Shown: in pieces, positions 8,517 to 16,723 of the stretch
Layout: every line of letters starts with the position of its first letter
How positions within the stretch are numbered: the stretch's first letter is position 1
NCBI RefSeq assembly: GCF_000423445.1
Contig: NZ_AUHZ01000008.1
Coordinates: 62,001 to 126,000 of the forward strand
Direction of reading: 5' to 3'
Length of the DNA stretch: 64,000 nucleotides
Source of the DNA: Acidipropionibacterium thoenii DSM 20276
GTDB taxonomy: Bacteria > Actinomycetota > Actinomycetes > Propionibacteriales > Propionibacteriaceae
Translations under genes and position numbers: made by a program
Notes under the pieces: generated by a model
The model's database searches: none
What the model was told of the DNA's origin: nothing
The model's input: the letters and a program-made list of their open reading frames with translations, nothing else

Positions 8517-10252
8517 GGCCAGCGGCCAGCAGATCGCGGCTGACCGGCTGGGCCGCCGGCCTGACCGTTCTCGCCCTCCTGGCGTCGGGATGCCAGCTCG
8601 GTGGAAGCAGTTCGACACCCGGTGCGAGCGGCTCCGGACCGGCAACCCAGCAGGCCACCACCTCCTCCGGCGCCGGCTCCGGGTCGGCCACCGCGCAGAG
8701 CACGGCGTCGGCCAGCCACAGCTGGTCACCGGCCGCCACCGCGCCATCCGCCAACCCGCCGGTGGCCTCCTACGACCCGGCGGCCCACGCCGTGTTCACC
8801 GGCTACACCTCACCCGATCGCCAGACCCCCGCCGCCTCCCAGGCCACACCCGCCGGCTTCACCGCGGCCCCCTCGGGATCGGGGATGGATCGCTACCTCA
8901 ACCGGCAGATCTCCTGGACCGGCTGCGGGAACTTCCAGTGCGCCAAGGTCGTCGTGCCGCTGGACTGGGACAAGCCGGACGGCCAGGCCATCACACTGGC
9001 CGTCAAGCGCAAGGCGGCCACCCAGCGGTCGGGCGGAGAGCCGGCCGACGGGACGATGTTCATCAACCCCGGCGGCCCCGGCGTCTCCGGCCAGAGCATG
9101 CTCGACCAGTTCCAGGCCGACCAGTTCCCCGGATACGACATCATCGCCTGGGACCCGCGAGGATCGGGACAGTCCACCCCGGTGGCCTGCGGTACCGCCG
9201 CTCAGACCGATGCCTACTTCAACCTCGACTCCTCTCCCTCCGACCAGTCCCAGTGGGACGCCGTGATCGCCGGCAACAAGGCCTTCGCGCAACAGTGCCG
9301 CACCTCCTCGGGGGCCCTTCTGGACCACATCTCGACCATCGACACCGCCCGTGACCTGGACTACCTGCGCCACCAGGTGGGCGACAGCAGGCTCAACTAC
9401 CTGGGGATCTCCTACGGCACCTACATCGGCGCGATGTACGCCGAGCTGTACCCGGGCAGGGTCGGCCGGATGGTGCTCGACTCGGCGGTCAACATCACCG
9501 ACAACGACTCCGTCTCCCAGGTGATGGGCTTCGACAAGGCCTTCCGTGCCTTCGCCCAGTGGTGCGCCGGCACCTCGAGCTGCGGACTCGGGGACACCAC
9601 AGACGGCGTCGTCGACCGCACCGTCCGCTTCCTCGAGGGGCTCAACGGGGCACCGATGAGAGTGGGGCTGCGCCCGTTGACCCAGAACCAGGCAGCCACC
9701 GGACTGGCCTACTTCCTCTACTCGGGCAAGGACTCCTACGGATACCTGGCCGGCGCGCTGAACCGAGCCATCCAGGGACGCAATGGAGCCGTCCTGCTGG
9801 CTGCCGCCGATGCTCTCAACGGCCGCGACCTGGAGACCGGCAAGTGGGACTCATCGGCCTACGCCTTCCCGTCCATCCTGTGCGGGGACTGGTCCGATGA
9901 CGGGCTGGCCGGCGCCCGCCGGCAGTGGGCTGCGGACCAGAAGCGAGCCCCCATCCTCGGCAGATCCTTCGGCGTCGGGCTGGTCTGCACCTACTGGACG
10001 GTCAAGCCCGCCCGGCAACTGAGGATCACTGCCCAGGGAGCGGCGCCGATCGTCGTGCTGGGGGTCACCGGTGACCCTGCTACGCCCTACCAGCAGGCCC
10101 AGTGGATGTCCGACCAGTTGGCCTCCGGGGTTCTGGTGACCTGGCGCGGGGCCGGTCACTCGGCCTGGGAACTGGGCAACACCTGCCTGCGCAACTCCGT
10201 CACCGGATACCTCAACGATGGCGTGGTGCCCAAGGACAGGACGACCTGCTGA
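8513..10252 (+). CDS. Secreted lipoprotein alpha/beta hydrolase (S33, TAP-like)
   Basis: A 579-aa exported hydrolase resembling actinomycete tripeptidyl aminopeptidases. The N-terminus is a lipoprotein signal (hydrophobic core, then LLASGC with the lipidated Cys near residue 25), followed by a Ser/Thr/Ala-rich linker to about residue 125. The catalytic core has an oxyanion segment NPGGPGVSG, the nucleophile elbow GISYGTY, and a C-terminal TAP-like domain with GDPATPY (Asp) and GAGHSAW (His). It probably releases short peptides outside the cell. The start is fixed by the lipobox and by ATGA overlap with ricT. Confidence 0.9.
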   Translation: MRPAASRSRLTGWAAGLTVLALLASGCQLGGSSSTPGASGSGPATQQATTSSGAGSGSATAQSTASASHSWSPAATAPSANPPVASYDPAAHAVFTGYTSPDRQTPAASQATPAGFTAAPSGSGMDRYLNRQISWTGCGNFQCAKVVVPLDWDKPDGQAITLAVKRKAATQRSGGEPADGTMFINPGGPGVSGQSMLDQFQADQFPGYDIIAWDPRGSGQSTPVACGTAAQTDAYFNLDSSPSDQSQWDAVIAGNKAFAQQCRTSSGALLDHISTIDTARDLDYLRHQVGDSRLNYLGISYGTYIGAMYAELYPGRVGRMVLDSAVNITDNDSVSQVMGFDKAFRAFAQWCAGTSSCGLGDTTDGVVDRTVRFLEGLNGAPMRVGLRPLTQNQAATGLAYFLYSGKDSYGYLAGALNRAIQGRNGAVLLAAADALNGRDLETGKWDSSAYAFPSILCGDWSDDGLAGARRQWAADQKRAPILGRSFGVGLVCTYWTVKPARQLRITAQGAAPIVVLGVTGDPATPYQQAQWMSDQLASGVLVTWRGAGHSAWELGNTCLRNSVTGYLNDGVVPKDRTTC

Positions 10253-10402
10253 GTCGGTGGCGAGCTCAGGTTCCGGGGCCGGGGCCCCAGGGTTTTGGGG
10301 CCGTCGCTACCGTTGCCAGTGATCGAGAAGTACTGCGTGGCGTCCGGCTCCTCGACGGATTCTGGCGGACGCCGTCGCGGCTGGCGGCAGGAGAGGATTG
10401 TG

Positions 10403-10726
10403 ATGCCGGGCACCGTGGGAAACAGATGCCTCCGGCTCCTCGGAGTGCTGGTCCTGGTGGGCGTCCTGCTACTGCTGGAGTTCGCATGGCGGGCTCATGT
10501 CCTGGCCGGCCTGCAGCGTAACGATGGTCAGTGCGTGATGGTCGGCTCACGGGTCGACAACGGTCAGGTCCCGGTGGTCTCCTGCGAGCACTCCGGGGCG
10601 CGGTTGGTGACCAGCGTGGTGGGGCCCACTGGCAACTGCCGGTACGGCGAGGACAAGGTCGCTGTGCGTCACGAGATGAGCCACGACACCGGTTACATCG
10701 GTGCGTTGTGCCTCAGACAGCCCTGA
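10403..10726 (+). CDS. Small membrane-anchored LppU/SCO3897-like protein
   Basis: A 107-aa protein: one N-terminal transmembrane segment (about residues 10-30, LLGVLVLVGVLLLLEFAW), then a small exterior domain with four conserved cysteines (GQCVMVG, VSCEHSG, GNCRYG, ALCLRQP). The Cys spacing and the final LCL(R/K) motif match the actinobacterial LppU family, whose function is unknown. The ATG is preceded by AGGAGAGGATTGTG; a GTG one codon earlier is also possible. Confidence 0.65.
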   Translation: MPGTVGNRCLRLLGVLVLVGVLLLLEFAWRAHVLAGLQRNDGQCVMVGSRVDNGQVPVVSCEHSGARLVTSVVGPTGNCRYGEDKVAVRHEMSHDTGYIGALCLRQP

Positions 10727-10738
10727 GGCGGGCGACGA

Positions 10739-10913
10739 CCGCCTGACCCCCGGCTCTCCCTGACCCCCTTCCGGACCCCCGCCGGCCCGGACCTCCGTCC
10801 CTGACCGCGAGCCGTCTGGCCCGTCCCTGGACCCCCGACTGTCCTGAACCCCTGCCTGTCCTGGACCTCCGCCTGTCCCTCACCTCCGGAGCCGTCCCTG
10901 ATCCCCGCCTTCT
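10739..10913. repeat. C-rich degenerate tandem repeats
   Basis: At least five imperfect units of about 17-19 bases of the form GTCCTGGACCTCCGCCT follow one another (clearest at 10830-10910). The plus strand is C-rich and G-poor, so the complementary strand carries many GGG/GGGG runs. Confidence 0.6.
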
Positions 10914-10985
10914 CCACGTTCGTCCTCAAATATGGCGTTCGTCCTGGAATTCCAGGACGAACGCCATATTTGAGGACGAACGTGG
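10914..10985. repeat. Perfect 72-bp palindrome
   Basis: Two 36-base arms are exact reverse complements with no spacer, centred on an EcoRI site at 10947-10952. Each arm contains CGTTCGTCCT twice, separated by CAAATATGG. The flanking bases do not pair. It sits between the 3' ends of two convergent genes, so it may act as a bidirectional terminator, but it is far longer than needed. Confidence 0.9.
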
Positions 10986-11097
10986 TCCGGTGGCTTGGAG
11001 GCTGCGTCAGGTCAGCATCGCGGACCTCAACACGTACGTGGTCTGGTAGGACCCGGAGGCTGCGTCAGGCCAGTACCGCGGACCTCAACACGTCGAG
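10982..11097. repeat. 58-bp tandem duplication of a gene's 3' end
   Basis: The block starting GTGGTC at 10982 recurs at about 11040 with a few substitutions; GGAGGCTGCGTCAGG is at 10997 and again at 11055, and CGGACCTCAACACGT at 11021 and 11079. The inner copy encodes the last residues and stop of the DUF885 gene. Confidence 0.75.
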
Positions 11098-12771
11098 CGG
11101 AAGGCCCCCCAGCGCCAGAGCACGGGTGTGGAAGTCCTTGAGGCTGAACCCTTCCGGGTCGGCGGCGCGGGCGGCGTCGCGAAGTTCGAGCCAGGTGCGC
11201 TCGCCGAGCTTGTAGGCCGGAGCCTGACCCGGCCATCCGAAGTAGCGGTTGACCTCGAACAGGGCCGAGCCCTCGTCCATCGAGACGTGCCGGTTGAAGA
11301 ATGTCCAGGCCTTGTCCCAGTCCCATGGCCCACCGCCGACCTCGGCGGGGGCCTCGAAGCCGCAGTGCAGCCCGATGTCCAGGACCACCCGGGCCGCCCG
11401 CATCGACTGGCCGTCCAGCAGGCCCATGAAGTATCCCGGGTCGTCCATGTAGCCCAGATCGGCCATCAGCCACTCGGCGTAGAGCGCCCATCCCTCGCCG
11501 TGACCCGAGGTCCAGCAGGAGTTGCGACGCCAGGAGTTGAGGTGCTCGCGCTGGGCGATCGCCGAGGAGATCTGCAGATGATGGCCGGGCACCCCCTCGT
11601 GGTAGACGGTGGTGAGCTCGCGCCAGGTGGTGAAGGAGTCGACTCCCTCGGGCACTGCCCACCACATCCGACCCGGCCGTGAGAAGTCCTCGGAGGGGCC
11701 GGTGTAGTAGACCCCGCCGTCATGTGTCGGGGCGATCATTCCCTCGATCCGCCTGGCCTTCTCGGGGATCTCGAAGTGCGTGCCGTCCAGGGCCTCGATG
11801 GCCTCGTCGGCCTTCTGCTGCATCCACTCGCGCAGTGCCGCGGTGCCGTTGATCCGGTACCTCGGATCGGCGTCCAGGATCTCGATGGCCTCGGCCACAC
11901 TGGCACCCGAGCGGATGCGCGAGGCCGTCTGCTGCTGCAGCTCCTCGATCCGGGCCAGCTCCTGCTGACCCCACCGGTAGGTCTCGGCCAGGTCGATGGT
12001 CGATCCCAGGAATTCCCGTGAGGCCAGCCGATAGCGCTGGACGCCGACGGCATCCTGGTCGGTCGACAGTGCCGCCATCTCGGTGCGCAGCACCCCCGCC
12101 GCCTTCTGGAAGGACTGCTCGGCGACCTTGACGGCGTCGGCCAGCTGGGAGTGAAGGGCCGTCGGGAGCTCTCCGGAGGAGGTGGCGGCCCCGGCCAGGT
12201 AGGAGTCGAAGAAGCCGCCGGGGGCGGTCCAGCTCTCGAGTTGCCCGGCCAGCAGGTCGACCTGCCTACGGGCGGGGGCGACGCCGGCTGCCGCGGAGGC
12301 CCGCTGGGAGTCCAGCCAGCCGTCGATGGCGGCCGGTACGGCGTGCAGGCGCCGGGTGATCGTCTGCCACTGCTCGACGGTGTCGGTGGGCATCGCGTCG
12401 TAGACCGCCCGGATCCAGTGAGGGCCCGAGTCGATGCCGTTGAGGGTGAGCAGGTCATAGCCGTTGTCGTGGATCTGGGCACGAAGCCCCAGCCGGTTGC
12501 GCATCGCTGCGACCGTCACGTGGTCGATGTCGTCGACGGGCATCGCCTGGTCGAGCTCGTCGAGGGTGGCCATTGTGAGCCGGTAGTCGGCCTCCAGACC
12601 GGCCGGCGACAGGTCGTCGTACTCGTCCTGGCGGATGTCGAGGCCCAGGTCGGTGGCCGCCAGCGGGCTGGCCTCCAGGCTGGCCCGGTAATACTTCTCA
12701 GCGACCTGGTCGACCGCGGTGCGGGGATGGTCTGCCGGGATCTGGTCGGGGGAGTCAGGAGTTGTCGTCAC
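11065..12771 (-). CDS. DUF885 metallopeptidase-like protein
   Basis: A 568-aa cytoplasmic protein with no signal peptide. It carries the DUF885 zinc signature HEGVPGHH near residue 392 and the partner motif GHGEGWALYAEW about 40 residues later. The family is predicted to be zinc carboxy- or dipeptidases; the substrate is unknown. The GTG start has no ribosome site, but a TAACGT -10 lies 7 bases upstream, which fits leaderless translation. Its 3' end has been duplicated just downstream. Confidence 0.85.
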   Translation of the reverse strand: MTTTPDSPDQIPADHPRTAVDQVAEKYYRASLEASPLAATDLGLDIRQDEYDDLSPAGLEADYRLTMATLDELDQAMPVDDIDHVTVAAMRNRLGLRAQIHDNGYDLLTLNGIDSGPHWIRAVYDAMPTDTVEQWQTITRRLHAVPAAIDGWLDSQRASAAAGVAPARRQVDLLAGQLESWTAPGGFFDSYLAGAATSSGELPTALHSQLADAVKVAEQSFQKAAGVLRTEMAALSTDQDAVGVQRYRLASREFLGSTIDLAETYRWGQQELARIEELQQQTASRIRSGASVAEAIEILDADPRYRINGTAALREWMQQKADEAIEALDGTHFEIPEKARRIEGMIAPTHDGGVYYTGPSEDFSRPGRMWWAVPEGVDSFTTWRELTTVYHEGVPGHHLQISSAIAQREHLNSWRRNSCWTSGHGEGWALYAEWLMADLGYMDDPGYFMGLLDGQSMRAARVVLDIGLHCGFEAPAEVGGGPWDWDKAWTFFNRHVSMDEGSALFEVNRYFGWPGQAPAYKLGERTWLELRDAARAADPEGFSLKDFHTRALALGGLPLDVLRSAVLA

Positions 12772-12778
12772 AGAGCTG

Positions 12779-12784
12779 ACGTTA
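12779..12784 (-). promoter_or_regulatory. Putative -10 of leaderless DUF885 transcript
   Basis: Read on the minus strand, TAACGT lies 7 bases before the GTG start at 12771, with no Shine-Dalgarno sequence. Confidence 0.4.
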
Positions 12785-12835
12785 TCGCGGAGCCGGGGTC
12801 GGTCGATGGCACCGCCGAGCGCACAGCGGTGAGGA

Positions 12836-12866
12836 TTTCGCCCGGCGAGTTGTCTGCCGGTATAGT
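12836..12866 (+). promoter_or_regulatory. Likely tRNA-Thr promoter
   Basis: A good -10, TATAGT (12861-12866), is preceded by a weak -35, TTCGCC (12837-12842), at an 18-base spacing. It would start transcription about 65 bases before the mature tRNA. Confidence 0.45.
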
Positions 12867-12935
12867 CTCAGCGGTCCGTCTCAGGCTGCGCGCGGGTGCT
12901 GTGTGAACCGCGCGGGGTGAGGAGATGACGGGCAG

Positions 12936-13008
12936 GCCGTCGTAGCTCAGTCGGTAGAGCGACGCTCTCGTAAAGCGTAGGTCACGGGTTCGATTCCCGT
13001 CGACGGCT
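12936..13008 (+). tRNA. tRNA-Thr (anticodon CGT)
   Basis: The 73-base cloverleaf has acceptor arms GCCGTCG/CGACGGC, a D-arm with AGCTCAGTCGGTAGAGC, anticodon stem ACGCT/AGCGT around loop CTCGTAA (anticodon CGT, reading ACG), and a T-arm with GGGTTCGATTCCC. CCA is not encoded. No integrated element is seen beside it. Confidence 0.97.
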
Positions 13009-13093
13009 CCCTACCTCCCCTGCTCGGGCACCGCCCGGGGAGGATTCGCCGCACCCGCCACGGAGCGCCCAAGCCACCGGGCTAAGGTGTTTA

Positions 13094-13106
13094 TTGGTCG
13101 GACCAA
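13094..13106. promoter_or_regulatory. Palindromic operator-like site
   Basis: TTGGTC-G-GACCAA is a perfect inverted repeat with one central base, of the form bound by GntR/FadR-like or TetR-like repressors. It lies about 115 bases upstream of the alcohol dehydrogenase start, in the only AT-richer part of that gap. No cognate regulator gene is adjacent. Confidence 0.45.
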
Positions 13107-13220
13107 ATAGTCCACGGACTGCATCGACGCAGTCCACCGGAGGGCCTGGGTGGCATCGGACGCGCGCCGGTGATCACGACTCCACCGGATGGTGACCCGA
13201 CTCGACACAAGGAGTGTGTG

Positions 13221-14264
13221 ATGGCTGAGACCATGTTGGCGGAGAGGTTCTACGCACAGGACCGCAGCGTCCACCTGGAGGAGATCCCGGTTCCTCATCC
13301 GGGGCCGGGCAATGTGCTCATCGAGGTGGCCTACTGCGGCATCTGCCATTCCGACCTGAGCCTCATCAACGGGACCTTCCCCGCCCAGCGGCCACAGGTG
13401 ACCCAGGGCCATGAGGCCTCCGGCACCATCGTCGAGCTCGGCGCCGGGGTCACCGGTTGGAAGGTGGGGGACCGGGTCATCCCCTCGGCGGGGCGTCCCT
13501 GCCTGCGGTGTCGCAAGTGCCGGCGTGGCGACTTCGCCAACTGCCTGCACCTGAACCTGATGGCCTTCGCCTACGACGGTGCCTGGGCCAGGTACCACGA
13601 GGCCTCCGCGACCGGTCTGACGATGATCCCCGACAACGTGCCGATGGATCAGGCGGCGCTGCTGGCCGACGCCGTCTCCACCCCCTATGCCGCGGTGGTC
13701 CACACCGCCCAGGTGCACATGGGCAATGCGGTGGCGGTGTGGGGAGTCGGTGGGGTCGGCACCCACCTCGTCCAGCTCGCCAAGGTGGCGGGCGGCGTCC
13801 CGGTGATTGCCATCGACCTCGACGACGAGGTGCTGGCGCGGGCCAAGCGGGTCGGCGCCGACCACGTGCTGCGCAGCGACGACCCCGAGTTGATGAGCAA
13901 GATCGAGGACCTCACACACGGACGCATGATCGACGTCGCCTTCGATGCGGTGGGCATCAAGCCCACCCTGCGGGCCGCCGTGGAGTCCCTGGACGTCAAC
14001 GGCAGGGCGGTCTCCCTCGGCCTGTCCGGTCAGGACATCGATGCCGGCCCGTTCATGGACTTCAACCTGCAGCGCAAGAAGGTCTTCGGGCATCTCGGCT
14101 ACTACGGCCAGGACATCGCGATGCTGGCGGAGATGCTGTCCTATCATCGCCTCGACCTCTCGGAGTCGATCTCCGAGGTGGTGCCGCTGGCCGAGGTCGA
14201 GCGCGGCATCGCGGATCTGGAGCACCACAAGAACAACCCGATCCGGATCCTCGTCAAGCCCTGA
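13221..14264 (+). CDS. Zinc-dependent alcohol dehydrogenase (MDR superfamily)
   Basis: A 347-aa medium-chain dehydrogenase, probably oxidising or reducing an alcohol/aldehyde pair with NAD(H). Catalytic zinc ligands are in CGICHSD and GHEASG; the structural zinc site is CLRCRKCRRGDFANC. The Rossmann motif is VWGVGGVG near residue 175, followed by Asp-Leu-Asp, which favours NAD. The ATG follows AAGGAG with a GTG codon just before it. It stands alone behind the operator at 13094. Confidence 0.9.
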   Translation: MAETMLAERFYAQDRSVHLEEIPVPHPGPGNVLIEVAYCGICHSDLSLINGTFPAQRPQVTQGHEASGTIVELGAGVTGWKVGDRVIPSAGRPCLRCRKCRRGDFANCLHLNLMAFAYDGAWARYHEASATGLTMIPDNVPMDQAALLADAVSTPYAAVVHTAQVHMGNAVAVWGVGGVGTHLVQLAKVAGGVPVIAIDLDDEVLARAKRVGADHVLRSDDPELMSKIEDLTHGRMIDVAFDAVGIKPTLRAAVESLDVNGRAVSLGLSGQDIDAGPFMDFNLQRKKVFGHLGYYGQDIAMLAEMLSYHRLDLSESISEVVPLAEVERGIADLEHHKNNPIRILVKP

Positions 14265-14342
14265 TCCGGGCGCTGTGACCTCCGGGCCTGTCAGGATGGA
14301 CGCCGTCATCCCGAGCACCATGCCCAGCACCAGGAGGCGGCG

Positions 14343-14966
14343 ATGCCCACCAGTCAGGATGCCCAGCCCGTCGAGGGATCCGGCGGGCAGCGCATCGAGG
14401 TGCTCCCGGCCGAGCCGTCACGCTGGCCCGACCTGGTCGCCGTGATGGCCGAGGAAGGTGACCAGGCCTCCTGCTGGTGCCAGTTCTTCCGGCTCCGCGG
14501 CCGGGCCTGGGAGTCCTCGACCCGCCAGGCCAACCGCGCCGCGATGCACGAGCAGGTCGGTGGTCAGCCCCTGCCCCCGGGGTTGATCGCCTACCTGGAC
14601 GGCGAGCCGGTCGGCTGGTGCGCCGTCGCCCCGAAGAAGGACTACCCGCGAATCGTGGCCTCCAGGCTCACCGGGGCCGAGCTGGACTGGGTCTGGTCGG
14701 TGAGCTGCCTGGTCGTGCTGGGGGACCACCGTCGGCGCGGCATCGCCAGAGCCATGGTCGACGCCGCGGTCGAGTTCGCGCGAGACCGCGGTGCCCGACT
14801 GCTGGAGGGCTATCCGGTGGACACCGAGCGAAGGCCGCAGGTCCGGGCGGAGGAGCTCTACCACGGCTCGGTCGGGCTGTTCGCCGGGGCGGGGTTCAGC
14901 GAGGTCCTGCGCCCCTCCCGGGCGCGGGTCCTGATGAGACGGGATCTGCTGGCGGAGGCCACCTGA
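14343..14966 (+). CDS. GNAT-family N-acetyltransferase
   Basis: A 207-aa acetyl-CoA-dependent transferase. The CoA-binding motif A is around residues 120-140 (LVVLGDHRRRGIARAMV) and the terminal strand carries GLFAGAGFSEVLR. The region with CWCQFF near residue 43 is typical of a subgroup of actinobacterial GNATs. The substrate is unknown. It has its own ribosome site (AGGAGGCGGCG) 80 bases after the dehydrogenase. Confidence 0.85.
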   Translation: MPTSQDAQPVEGSGGQRIEVLPAEPSRWPDLVAVMAEEGDQASCWCQFFRLRGRAWESSTRQANRAAMHEQVGGQPLPPGLIAYLDGEPVGWCAVAPKKDYPRIVASRLTGAELDWVWSVSCLVVLGDHRRRGIARAMVDAAVEFARDRGARLLEGYPVDTERRPQVRAEELYHGSVGLFAGAGFSEVLRPSRARVLMRRDLLAEAT

Positions 14967-15178
14967 ACCCACCCGCCACGCCACCGGGGATCGTCGGCGG
15001 CCGGCGCCGGACTCCTGAGCGTTCTGCCGCTGAAGGCTGAACCGGGCCGGGAAACCAGGACTGCCTCACACACTGTGCGGCGGTGCCGATAGCATCGGGG
15101 TGCAGTTTCTAGGCCTTGGCGAGTGTCGCCGGCGACATGTGCGACTCATCCCTTCGCCACGACCAGGAGGACATCTTT

Positions 15179-16528
15179 ATGTACGACAGCATCATCATCG
15201 GTGCCGGCCTGGCGGGCCTGTCCGCAGCGACAGAGCTGGTCAGGGCCGGTCGCGAGGTGCTCGTCCTGGAGGCCCGCGACCGGGTCGGCGGGCGTCTGGA
15301 GAATGGCACACTGTCCAACGGCCAGGTGGTCGAGCTCGGCGGTCAGTGGGTCTCTGAGGCACACGAGCAGCTGCTCGGGCTGATCTCCGACCAGGATCTG
15401 GAGCTGATCGGGCCCAGTGACGGCGATCTGATCCTCAAGTTGCACGGCCAGGTGGCGAAACTGCCCGAGACCTCTGAGGCCGAGCATCACCTCACCCCCT
15501 TCGAGTTCGCGGATCTGGGTCAGGGGCTGCTGCGCTTCCGGCGGCTTGCCGATCGGGTGGCGCAGAACCCGGTGTGGACCCAGGCCAACAGCGTGTGGCT
15601 GAGCCAGACGCTGACCCAGTGGATCAGCTCCAACCTGCGCACCGAGGGCGGCCGCTCCTACTTCACCGCGCTGGCGACCAGGGCGCTGGGGGTCGACGCC
15701 GCCACCGCCACTTTGCTGGACAGCCTCGGCAAGGCCGGCGAGGGGGTCGATCTGGAGGCCTTGGTCGCCGTCAATGGCGGTCTCAAGCAGCGCCGGGTCC
15801 GCGGTGGCGTCGCCCAGGTCCCGCAGAATCTGGCGGCCGCTCTGGGAGACGCCGTCAAGCTGTCGACCCCGGTGGTCGGAATCGACTACGACGACGACCG
15901 GGTGGTCCTGGTCGCCGAGGACGGACAGCAGTTCGAGGCACGCACCGTGGTGTGCACCCTGCCGCCCAGGATGCTGCTGGAGATGACCTTCGAGCCGGCT
16001 CTGCCCTCCGAGCGGGTGCAGCTGGCCGGCAAGGTGCCGCCGGGCAATGTCATCAAGGCATTCCTGGCCTATGACTCCCCGTGGTGGCGGCGCAGCGGCG
16101 CGTCGGGCCAGATGGGTGCCGACGAGGGTGCCGTGAGGGTGGTCTTCGACACCTCCGACGAGGCCACCGGCAAGGGCGTCCTGATGGGCTTCTTCGAGGG
16201 TGCCGAGGCCTCCGGCTACGGGAAGCTGTCGGTCTCGCTGCGACAGCGGGCCTTCGAGGAGGCCGTCGAGGGAGCCTTCGGCGCCGCCCCCTCCGAACCC
16301 TTCGAATACCTGGATCGCGACTGGCTGTCGGAGAAGTACACCCGTGGCTGCCACGGCGCCCATTTCGCTCCCGGTCTGTGGACCACCGGCGGTCCACTGC
16401 TGGCCCAGCCGTTGGGCAGGCTGTTCTTCGCCGGAGCCGAGTACGCCACCGCCTTCAACGGCTACATGGAAGGGGCGGTCCGCTGTGGCCGCGAGGTGGC
16501 CACCGAGGTCAACGAGCTGCTGGGCTGA
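15179..16528 (+). CDS. Flavin monoamine oxidase family protein
   Basis: A 449-aa FAD enzyme. The dinucleotide-binding motif is at the very N-terminus (IIIGAGLAGLSAATELVRAG), followed by the GG-doublet DRVGGRL. The C-terminal FAD contact is FAGAEYATAFNGYMEGA. The enzyme probably oxidises a primary or secondary amine with release of H2O2; the substrate is not evident. The ATG is chosen because AGGAGG sits 8 bases upstream; earlier in-frame codons lack one. Confidence 0.9.
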   Translation: MYDSIIIGAGLAGLSAATELVRAGREVLVLEARDRVGGRLENGTLSNGQVVELGGQWVSEAHEQLLGLISDQDLELIGPSDGDLILKLHGQVAKLPETSEAEHHLTPFEFADLGQGLLRFRRLADRVAQNPVWTQANSVWLSQTLTQWISSNLRTEGGRSYFTALATRALGVDAATATLLDSLGKAGEGVDLEALVAVNGGLKQRRVRGGVAQVPQNLAAALGDAVKLSTPVVGIDYDDDRVVLVAEDGQQFEARTVVCTLPPRMLLEMTFEPALPSERVQLAGKVPPGNVIKAFLAYDSPWWRRSGASGQMGADEGAVRVVFDTSDEATGKGVLMGFFEGAEASGYGKLSVSLRQRAFEEAVEGAFGAAPSEPFEYLDRDWLSEKYTRGCHGAHFAPGLWTTGGPLLAQPLGRLFFAGAEYATAFNGYMEGAVRCGREVATEVNELLG

Positions 16529-16548
16529 GCTCCTCCGATCGACTGAAG

Positions 16549-16578
16549 CACGCCCACCCGGCTCTCCGGGTGGGCGTG
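16549..16578 (+). terminator. Hairpin after the amine oxidase gene
   Basis: A 13-bp perfect stem (CACGCCCACCCGG pairing with its complement) with a CTCT loop starts 20 bases after the stop. There is no U-tract, as is usual in high-GC actinobacteria. Confidence 0.7.
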
Positions 16579-16623
16579 CCGCGTTGTGGGGCGGGCTCCT
16601 CGAGGGACTCGCCCGGTCCAGGC

Positions 16624-16699
16624 TGCGCAAGGTACTCCGCAGACGGGGGTGTCTGCAGCTGTGGCTGCAGACACCCCCGTCTGCGGAGTACTTTGCGCA
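16624..16699. repeat. 36-bp near-perfect palindrome
   Basis: Two 36-base arms pair with a single G-T type mismatch around a TGTG loop (16660-16663). The arms contain ACTCCGCAGACGGGGGTG. It lies between convergent genes, beyond a normal terminator, 24 bases from the stop of the minus-strand hydrolase gene. Confidence 0.85.
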
Positions 16700-16723
16700 C
16701 GTTCTCGCTGTCGGCGGCCCCGG

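Larger units (their letters stand above)
10727..11064. other. Repetitive intergenic region between convergent genes
   Basis: No gene is seen. It holds, in order, a C-rich degenerate repeat tract (10739-10913), a perfect 72-bp palindrome (10914-10985) and the outer copy of a 58-bp tandem duplication (10982-11097) whose inner copy is the end of the DUF885 gene. Confidence 0.8.

Noticed and set aside
12936-13008. tRNA-Thr as a phage or island attachment site
   Set aside because: No integrase, no second copy of the tRNA end within the window, and ordinary genes on both sides.
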